A stretch of 17,583 nucleotides of DNA from Phoronis ovalis (taxonomy: Eukaryota; Phoronida; Phoronidae): the NCBI GenBank assembly GCA_028565635.1, contig JAOXYB010020327.1, positions 1-17,583 on the forward strand, in the 5' to 3' direction. Below, in pieces: positions 11,801-17,583 of this stretch. The position numbers and the translations under genes were made by a program. The notes under the pieces were generated by a model, which saw only the letters and a list, made by a program, of their open reading frames with translations, was not told where the DNA came from and did no database searches. Each line of letters opens with the position of its first letter. Positions within the stretch are counted from its first letter, which is position 1.

Positions 11801-14800
11801 CTCTTTCGTATCAAAAAATTATGAAGAAAAAAATAATTTTAACACACTGTAAATTTGAGAAAAAATGTGACCAGGCACGCGGTTTTCATAAATAATAATG
11901 CAAACAGTCATAAACCCTTTATCTTTTGTCTACCGAATATATGTAGCCATTGCAAATACAAGTATGTTTGATGATTGCGTGATTTTGATTGCTTGTCTGT
12001 AGTTGTTGGTTTAGTAAGAAAAGGGTGGCAAGTATTTAGTGTTATATATTTGGGTATAATAGCAAACTCAATGTTCAAATAACTTGACTTGTTTGTTTTG
12101 CATCGCCTCCAGTAAAACACAATTGATCTCAAATAATTAGTCTGGGATGCAACCACTGCGTAATGAAATAATTAAAATGTTGTTATAGCAAATTTTACCG
12201 GAAAAAAATCCATGACTATTTCTTTCATAGAATTTATATTTTATTTTTTTAGGCAAAACACAGTAATCACATTAATACATAATTTTATTGGTTTTTGATA
12301 TTTTGTTTAATTAGTTTCGGTACTTAGCGCCGTCAAACTTATTTTTATAATTATATGTATATGTGTACCTGAAGTTATACATATATAATTAATATATACT
12401 AAAATTTAATATAAATATAATAACCAGTAATGTTCTGTATACTATGGTAGTGTTTATGTGTTATATTTATAGTTATGTGAGCTTTGTTCTTCTTCTTCTT
12501 ATAAATTAATTTGGTCCACAAATATTTAACAATAATTAGCAAGAATAATCCCGAGTTAATTACTACTGCAGAGTACACACGGACTAATCGATATTTTATA
12601 GTTTTAAAAGTGTCCGACTGGTTGAAAACGTTTCACATCGATATTAGAAGTAATAATAACAAGTGGACAGTGCCTTATAATGGCAAGTGGGCAAGAACAT
12701 TTACATTAGGTACTGGGAACTGATATAAGAGCTCAACGTCAATAGATTTCATCGTCCTGATGGGATACCAAGCCGATATGAATGAAAGGCACTGTCAAAT
12801 TTTTGCTTTCAAGATAGCTCTAAGATATAGAGATATATAGCGCCAATTCCAACTTTACAGCTTCTATCGATGCCAGTATATATATATTTTTTATTTTACT
12901 AAGAGATGCATAACCTTTGATCTAATTTTATTTGTTTGTAATTTCCAGATGAGATTTTGCTTGCGGATGATGACAGGCCGTTGGAATTAGCACTCAACGC
13001 AAAGAACACCCCACGATTTGTTCTTAGTGTTGGTCCTCCCTCTAGTCATTCAGTCAACCCATCACAGGAAGAAACGGTAGCAAATACTAATAAATCAGAT
13101 AAACCGGTTGATGAGCTGAACACACGATACACACCACCATTAGTCAAGAGAAGAGGAAAATATAGAAAACCCCGTGATTCCGCTCACAAGAGACAGTTAA
13201 CTTGGAGCGGAACTGTTACTGACCCAAGTATGGAAAATTTGACACATTCGACGTCCTCACCATCCGCCCAGATTATTGCCAGAAAAGCGCGTTCTAGAAC
13301 AAAATCAGATCGTACAGATCGGGCTCGTACTAGATCAGCTAGCAACAGAAATAGATTAAGTATCAGAGGGGCATCAGAATTTTTTCACAGAGGACTCAGT
13401 TTCAGAAAATCAAAAGAAGCAGAAATAGAGGCTTCACCTCGTACTGAATTATCCACGGAAGACAGTGCTCCTGGAATACTTAAAATATTCGGCGAATCAA
13501 TTGCCCCTGGTGCCAATTATAAAAGCGTCCTTGCTACGAGTAATTCTACGGCAGCAGATTTAGTAAAACATGCCCTAGACAGGTATGGTGTAGACAATGA
13601 AAAATCAGAAGAATATAGCCTTTGTGACGTTGTTGGACGATTTGAGCAAGGACCAGGCGACTCTGATGAACCAAAATGGTTGACAGAATATGTTAGAGTA
13701 ATATCAAACAACGAACGTCCTCTAGTGCTTCAATCGTTGTGGAAACCGCAAGGCGGACTGTGCAGAAGGTTTGACTTGATGAAAAATACTCAAGCATCTC
13801 CTAAAACAGATATTAATGACAATACAAGAGTTTATGAACAAGATTTCTTATCCATAGGAAGTCCAAGTCTACATGGCGGTAGGCTGAACTCCATTCATAC
13901 TGCAGATTCCACGAGTACAATAGATGGATATATTATACAATCAACTGATAAAACATCCACACGTTCAGACTTTACTAATACGAGCATTGGCAGCAGTTCT
14001 GAATCAGCAGTCAGGTCACCGGTTACTAGTCCATTTTTTCTTACATTGAGAGGCCACAAGCCCAACACTGATTATATACTGTACGCCTTTAACGACCAAG
14101 CCGCCGTGATTGGTAGTGATCATGTTGGCAAGCAAACCGTAGATATTTGTTTAACCGCACCTGATATACTACCACAGCACTGTTGGGTATGCAAGAAGCC
14201 GGCTGATAATATCACAGATTTAGATTCAAACGAAACACCATCGGTGGTCACTTTAGCGCCAATGCCAAATGCACCAGTGTATGTCAATAACTGTCTGATT
14301 ACAACAGTTACTGAACTTAATCCGGGTGACCTTGTTGGTATTGGCAACCATTATGTATTCCTTTTTAAAGATCCAACCATTTCTTGTGAAATTCCACAAA
14401 ATTTGAACTGGATGACAAATGATGCTAATGCGGAGTCATTAGACAGTAAAAGTCATGAACATACTGACCGTCAAAATGACAGTTCAAACGAATATGATGA
14501 AAATCGTGCTGAAACGTTGGAAGAATGGCAAAGAACAAGAAATAGAGAGTATGAAACCGCCCATACCAGGCTGAGGTTATCTTACGAATTCGAAAAAGAA
14601 GATCAGATTTTGGAGAAAGTGATGACATTAATGAATCCATTAGAAAGCGGCTATAAACTGACTCCAGCTTATCTTTTAAGTTTATGCGTGGAATATTCAG
14701 CGGTAAAATTTCAGCAACAAGCCACTCGAAATCTCCTACTGAAAATATCCAGTCTGATTCAGGGAGCAGCGTGGGTAAGTCATTAATTAACGCGATTTTA

Positions 14801-17583
14801 ATTGAAATTGTTTAATGTTTAGTAAAATAACTTTATTATCCATATAGAAGAGTTGCTTGGTGTTAACATACTTTTACAAACATAGCTATTTTGCTACTTT
14901 TGTATCTTGTACGAGTTTATTTAATATTTTAACAGTAGTTAGTAGTTCAAAACCAATCGTTTTGTGAATTTCAAGCTTACCTAAAGATTTTATAAGAAAT
15001 GTTCCATAATTTTTTTTCTTTCATCTGTACAGTATCTATGCTGTTCCGAATTGATATCATAGCGCTATTGTCAATCTTGCATTGGTGGCTTTTTTTGCAG
15101 GAGAAAACCAAAGATTTAGCGAGCCATCAAGTAGATCGCCCTTCGTCAGGTAGAAATGTCAACTTTTCTATCAAAACTTTAATTCCTGATTTGAAGCCTA
15201 TCATATTCTGGATGGCGAACAGTTTAGAAACTTTGAATTTTCTGCAACAAAATTTGTCAGCATATTTAATGGATGCCAATGTTTCGCTGCCCAGCAGCGC
15301 GACATCGTCAACGGCCATGATTGATCAAGAGGTCATGGCAGTGCTAGAAGAGGTCGTTATGTACACATTTCAACAAACGGTGTATTATCTTACAAAGGTA
15401 CCCTTTTATATAAATTATCAAATAAATCCGCTCTTATTCTGTGCGGTTTATACCTCACATGTATGCTGTAGTAAAATATCTATAATTTTTTTATTATTAA
15501 ATTAGTTTATTTGTTTGTATATCTTGGGGAATAGGTGTGCTAGGCTAGTTTACATTTGTTGATGTTTTGCCCAGTTTTGCACCAAACAACACAGACATTT
15601 CAAACATGTACTCTTTCAATTTCAGTTTGGTCACCTAGGTGTGTGTAAGGTGTATATTTATCTAACATTACAAATTTACATCGCAGTTCACTTTCATTGT
15701 TTTTGTATCGGATTTGTGGTTATTGATTTAGACTTACCCAGCAACTAATATGTTTTTTCTTATTGAAGGCTTATTGACACTGGTTTAGTACAATAAAGAA
15801 CAAAAGCTAAAGTGTTTATAATTAGTTTTTAATTACTCGCTTTAAATGAAATTTACCACAATTATTTTTAATTACCCCTAATCAAGTAATTAATGTTTTG
15901 CTTCTGGGTAGTATAGATTAATGTTCTATAAAATCTTTTTGCCACATTTAATGAACTGTGGGTAATGAGGAAAAGTCAATGCATTGTAATGTAGACATGC
16001 ACTAAAGCGCACTAAAGCGCACTAAATACGTACGAATACAAATATATTAAGCAACTACTTGGTCATAGCATTGTTTTGTCCTTAGCTACTAGAATACTGA
16101 CACTTGACCATCAGCCAATCAAAAGAGGTGCTTTTATACAATTTACCAAAGTCATATTGACGAAAATGGTTAGACTGGCTCAAGTCTGCCTGACCAAATA
16201 TTTTATTTTAACATAAATCATTAGTTTGGGAAAATCTGTATACAACACAAACTATCATATTTTTAGTTATTAGCTGGAGAAAATCTTTATACAACATAAA
16301 ATATCATATTTTCAGTGTTTATGTATACCCCTCTTTTATATATAGCCTGGCATAAATTATTTGATAAAAAAAATCCAAACTTCAAAGTGTAAAGTAATGA
16401 ATACAATTCATGCTTCAATGATTATTAAACATAATCGCAATAAAGAATAATAACATCATCAAAAAAAATTAACAGTATCAAAAAAATTAAATGTATGGTT
16501 ATGCAAGTCTAGAATATGGAGCATAAAATAGAATGCGCAACTCTTATAAGTCCTGTACACTACAGTACAATAGCAGGTATCCAAAAATATATGTATATAA
16601 AGGACTGCATTAAAATATACGTATGTTTCCGACCGGGTATTTTATTTTCGAAACAGATCTACTGTCACGTACAATCATGAAAAATGATATTTGTAACTTG
16701 TATAATAATAGCAAAACTTCTGTTGTTTTATGGTATTATTATAATAATATTTGTTTTTTGTTGATAAAGCCTTTCAATTGAGGGAGGTGCGACTGTCACA
16801 GCTTCCAACTTAAATGTGAATTATTATGTAACATGTATTATTGTATACAAAAGTGTAGAATGTTTTAATTGTACACTATGGGCCAATGGCCTTTTGTTGA
16901 TTAAAATAAATAAACGATTAAAAATATTTATGACCCTTTTATACTTTGCAGTTTACATATTTCTAACCAGTTTTCTGTTATTTTTACATTTTAGAACCTG
17001 TATATGGCATTTCCTAGTGTGCTGGAGACAAACCCGTTTGTTGACCGCAGTGACGACGGTACAAGTCTTACTGTGAATGACCTTATTGGTGTATTCGAGG
17101 AAACCTATCTCGCCGTTCAGGAATTCAATCTTCATCCAGAAATCATCTCACAGCTATTTTGCTATCTGTTCTTCTTTACAAATACGTCACTGTTCAACTC
17201 TCTCATGGAAAAGGGTAAGAAACAGCGCCGTTTATTATCTATGTGGTCGAATCATCTGCAAGCTCAGTGCAACTTGTTGCGTAATCTTTATAAAAGCGAA
17301 TAGAGAACGACAGTTTGAGCAAGGACGGTGGTCAATATCGTCGATCAAGTCATGTTGGGGTTGCTTTATGCCCATTTACCTTTAGTGGAATACTTTACAG
17401 TGTACTTTCACTACTTCAACTGTCCCTTAAATCTGTATACTCCTATACTTAACAAAGTTTATACAAAATATAGTATTTTTCTTGAAGTGCTATCTGTAGT
17501 TGTAATGTTGATCATCTAAACTTTCATTAGGTGCGGGCAAGAAATATTATTCATGGACAAAAGCCGTTCAAATCCGTGCCAAT
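2326..17583 (+). CDS. RADIL: RADIL/RASIP1-family Ras-associating and dilute-domain protein, six exons, 3' end outside window
   Basis: Joined exons 2326-2856, 7136-7331, 12949-14774, 15101-15397, 16995-17214 and 17531-17583 give a 1041-residue partial protein. Seen: RA-like domain about 183-271; second RA domain about 418-522 beginning GILKIFGES and containing KSVLATS, YSLCDVVGRFE and NNERPLVLQSLWKP; FHA-like region about 604-717; DIL domain from about 775, with IIFWMANSLETLNFLQQNL, VVMYTFQQTVYYLTK and YYSWTKAVQIRAN. Family knowledge: vertebrate RADIL and RASIP1 bind GTP-loaded Rap1/Ras through the RA domain and act at the plasma membrane and cell junctions in integrin adhesion, migration and vessel lumen formation. 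RADIL also has a C-terminal PDZ domain, which here would lie beyond 17583. Inference: an invertebrate co-orthologue of RADIL and RASIP1. Afadin is the main alternative because of the two RA domains, but the second RA and the DIL segment read as RADIL-type. Family assignment is strong; exact orthology is not settled. Confidence 0.9.
2857..7135 (+). other. Intron 1 (4279 bp)
   Basis: It runs from GTAAGA at 2857 to TTTTTCAG at 7135, phase 0. It is AT-rich, with no ORF of coding character on either strand. Its clearest content is the 17-bp tandem repeat at 5148-5226. A palindrome GGCCATGGCC sits at 6755-6764, and CTGGGCCA at 6752-6759 has its complement at 6806-6813. A short hydrophobic minus-strand frame at 5962-6222 looks like chance. 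Confidence 0.75.
5148..5226 (+). repeat. 17-bp tandem repeat, 4.6 copies
   Basis: The unit AAAATCATATGAGAATT starts at 5148, 5165, 5182 (one change, ACAATC), 5199 and 5216 (partial, ending CATATG). Near-perfect copies indicate a recent minisatellite. Each unit contains the palindrome TCATATGA. Confidence 0.93.
7136..7331 (+). CDS. RADIL: Coding exon 2: first part of RA domain 1 (residues 178-242)
   Basis: The acceptor is a pyrimidine-rich stretch ending TTTTTCAG at 7135, and the first codons read GTMNTYQGALRFYYEDEN. GALRFYYED is the first strand of a Ras-associating domain and resembles the first RA domain of afadin. It is followed by a helix (VQELLPQLLEKFNL) and YQVINGG. The chosen donor is G|GTAGGG, exon end 7331, phase 1. 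It joins exon 3 so that the text runs VINGG-DEILLADDDRPLEL, exactly what the end of an RA domain should look like. An alternative donor at 7337 (AGG|GTATAC) would be phase 0 and would not fit the phase of exon 3. Without splicing the frame runs on to a stop at 7361-7363. Confidence 0.88.
8043..8152. repeat. 110-bp element with imperfect terminal inverted repeats
   Basis: CAGAGATGCCAAG at 8043-8055 matches the complement of CTTGGCATGTCTG at 8140-8152 with one mismatch. Inside are a perfect 10-bp tandem pair TAGTGTTTTT (8081-8100) and a hairpin GTCACCAG (8118-8125) with CTGGTGAC (8133-8140), which shares a base with the right end. The layout resembles a small MITE-like or foldback element. I see no clear target-site duplication, so mobility is inference. 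Confidence 0.5.
8159..8178. repeat. Perfect 20-bp palindrome
   Basis: ATCATAAATG is followed directly by its complement CATTTATGAT. It lies 7 bases beyond the inverted-repeat element at 8043-8152. Confidence 0.75.
12505..12837 (+). pseudogene. Open stretch broken by one TGA, possible decayed coding sequence
   Basis: One frame is open from after TAA at 12502-12504 to TAG at 12838-12840 except for a TGA at 12721-12723, about 110 codons with one stop in an otherwise stop-rich intron. Local text such as VSDWLKTFHIDIRS and KWTVPYNGKW looks protein-like, and GC content is higher than nearby. It has no ATG at its start and no fitting splice sites, and exons 2 and 3 join perfectly without it. It could be a transposon or retrocopy remnant, or chance. 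No family recognised. Confidence 0.2.
12949..14774 (+). CDS. RADIL: Coding exon 3: end of RA1, basic linker, RA2, FHA-like region and start of DIL (residues 243-851)
   Basis: This large exon of 1826 bases begins after the acceptor TTTCCAG at 12948 and completes a split Asp codon. Residues 243-271 finish RA1 (DEILLADDDRPLEL, RFVLSVG). Residues 308-325 and 354-382 are strongly basic, the second rich in Ser/Arg and ending in NRLSIRG, a basophilic-kinase-like site. RA2 occupies about 418-522. A Ser/Thr-rich spacer leads to an FHA-like segment (604-717) that starts FFLTLRGHKPNTDYILYAF and has VIGSDHVGKQTVDICLTAPD and ELNPGDLVGIGNHYVFLF, the usual end of an FHA fold. A charged stretch around 720-775 precedes the first DIL helices (LRLSYEFEKEDQILEKVM, NLLLKISSLIQGAAW). 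The donor GTAAGT at 14775 is near-consensus, phase 0. GC content is clearly higher than in the flanking introns. Confidence 0.96.
14775..15100 (+). other. Intron 3 (326 bp)
   Basis: Phase 0 intron from GTAAGT to TTTTTTTGCAG within the DIL domain. AT-rich; no other feature seen. Confidence 0.88.
15101..15397 (+). CDS. RADIL: Coding exon 4: DIL domain, middle part (residues 852-950)
   Basis: The acceptor is GGCTTTTTTTGCAG at 15100 and the exon is phase 0 at both ends (99 codons). It contains LKPIIFWMANSLETLNFLQQNL, the pattern shared by dilute domains of class V myosins, afadin and RADIL (P-I-x-FWMANs-E-LNFLxQ), and ends VLEEVVMYTFQQTVYYLTK. The conserved Tyr/Phe-rich end reads straight into NLYMAFPSVLE of exon 5, as in other RADIL proteins. 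The donor AAG|GTACCC is weaker than the others but no better one lies nearby. Confidence 0.94.
15999..16026 (+). repeat. 10-bp tandem repeat, 2.8 copies
   Basis: GCACTAAAGC is repeated twice and followed by GCACTAAA, with no mismatches. Confidence 0.85.
16221..16316 (+). repeat. 49-bp imperfect direct duplication
   Basis: TTAGTTTGGGAAAATCTGTA and the following bases to TTTTTAGT (16221-16266) recur from 16270 as TTAGCTGGAGAAAATCTTTA on to TTTTCAGT. The offset is 49, with about eight substitutions, including shared TACAACA and TATCATATTTT. Confidence 0.8.
16995..17214 (+). CDS. RADIL: Coding exon 5: DIL domain, second half (residues 951-1023)
   Basis: The acceptor is a T-rich tract ending CATTTTAG at 16994. 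The exon begins AAC CTG TAT ATG, so the ATG at 17004 is internal and not a start. The product NLYMAFPSVLETNPF is followed by a short variable loop and the helices LIGVFEETYLAVQEF and HPEIISQLFCYLFFFTNTSLFNSLMEK, which carry the DIL hallmark of a helix ending in LFFFxxxxLFNxLM. The donor AAGG|GTAAGA leaves phase 1. Without splicing the frame continues to 17303, but only with residues unlike the family. Confidence 0.94.
17215..17530 (+). other. Intron 5 (316 bp)
   Basis: Phase 1 intron from GTAAGA to TTTCATTAG inside the DIL core. No other feature seen; the open frames crossing it are read-through of exon 5. Confidence 0.88.
17531..17583 (+). CDS. RADIL: Coding exon 6, partial: DIL core continues past window end
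   Basis: The acceptor TTTCATTAG at 17530 is followed by GT, which completes the Gly codon begun by the last base of exon 5. It then reads AGKKYYSWTKAVQIRAN to the window edge. The Y-SW-x-x-AVQIRANL pattern is a core DIL signature, which confirms the junction. The rest of the DIL domain and any C-terminal PDZ domain lie outside. Confidence 0.92.
   Translation, partial: MRARNIIHGQKPFKSVP

Larger units (their letters stand above)
7332..12948 (+). other. Intron 2 (5617 bp)
   Basis: It runs from GTAGGG at 7332 to TTTCCAG at 12948, phase 1, interrupting RA domain 1 just before its last strands. It is mostly AT-rich with no recognised gene. It contains the inverted-repeat element at 8043-8152, the palindrome at 8159-8178, an AT-rich inverted repeat around 12351-12384, and the open stretch at 12505-12837. 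Confidence 0.75.
15398..16994 (+). other. Intron 4 (1597 bp)
   Basis: Phase 0 intron from GTACCC to CATTTTAG within the DIL domain. It contains the 10-bp tandem repeat at 15999-16026 and the 49-bp duplication at 16221-16316. No gene seen on either strand. Confidence 0.85.

Noticed and set aside
11908-12156. 82-codon minus-strand ORF
   Set aside because: No protein-like pattern or initiation context; sits in an intron.
12957-12959. TTG at 12957 as a start codon of a separate 609-codon gene
   Set aside because: It is an internal Leu codon just after an AG acceptor, and the RA domain continues upstream in exon 2.
17562-17583. GTTCAAATCC near the window end, matching a tRNA B-box
   Set aside because: It is inside the DIL codons AVQIRAN of exon 6, and no A-box or acceptor stem pairs with it.

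Overview
The window looks like nuclear DNA of an AT-rich invertebrate animal, most plausibly a mollusc or another lophotrochozoan. The reasons are long AT-rich introns with canonical GT-AG splice sites, a metazoan-specific junction/adhesion scaffold gene, and no prokaryotic gene organisation. The phylum is inference from composition and gene style; I see no marker that fixes it.

One real gene dominates: the 5' two-thirds or so of a plus-strand gene of the RADIL/RASIP1 family (Ras/Rap-associating and dilute-domain scaffold). I reconstruct six coding exons: 2326-2856, 7136-7331, 12949-14774, 15101-15397, 16995-17214 and 17531 to the window edge. Every junction has a GT donor, an AG acceptor and a compatible phase (0, 1, 0, 0, 1). 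The partial product is 1041 residues. In order it holds a novel polar N-terminus (1-177), a first afadin-like RA domain (about 183-271) assembled across a 5.6-kb intron, a basic Ser/Arg-rich linker (about 308-382), a second RADIL-type RA domain (about 418-522), an FHA-like region (about 604-717) and a dilute (DIL) domain from about 775 that is cut by the window end. Vertebrate RADIL and RASIP1, as I know them, carry one RA domain, so the RA-RA-FHA-DIL order, which is that of afadin, is the main biological point.

Region by region: 1-2325 is upstream DNA with a perfect 21-bp palindrome, a GC-rich double-hairpin block inside a doubtful 98-codon ORF, an array of about 22-bp C-rich repeats, a 29-bp duplication, and a perfect NRF-1-type palindrome about 160 bp before the start codon that probably marks the promoter. 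Intron 1 (2857-7135) holds a 17-bp tandem repeat. Intron 2 (7332-12948) holds a nested inverted-repeat element with a 20-bp palindrome beside it, and a stretch of unusually open reading frame broken by one stop. Intron 4 holds a 49-bp direct duplication and a 10-bp tandem repeat. I found no tRNA, rRNA, CRISPR or intact transposon, and no convincing second protein-coding gene on either strand.
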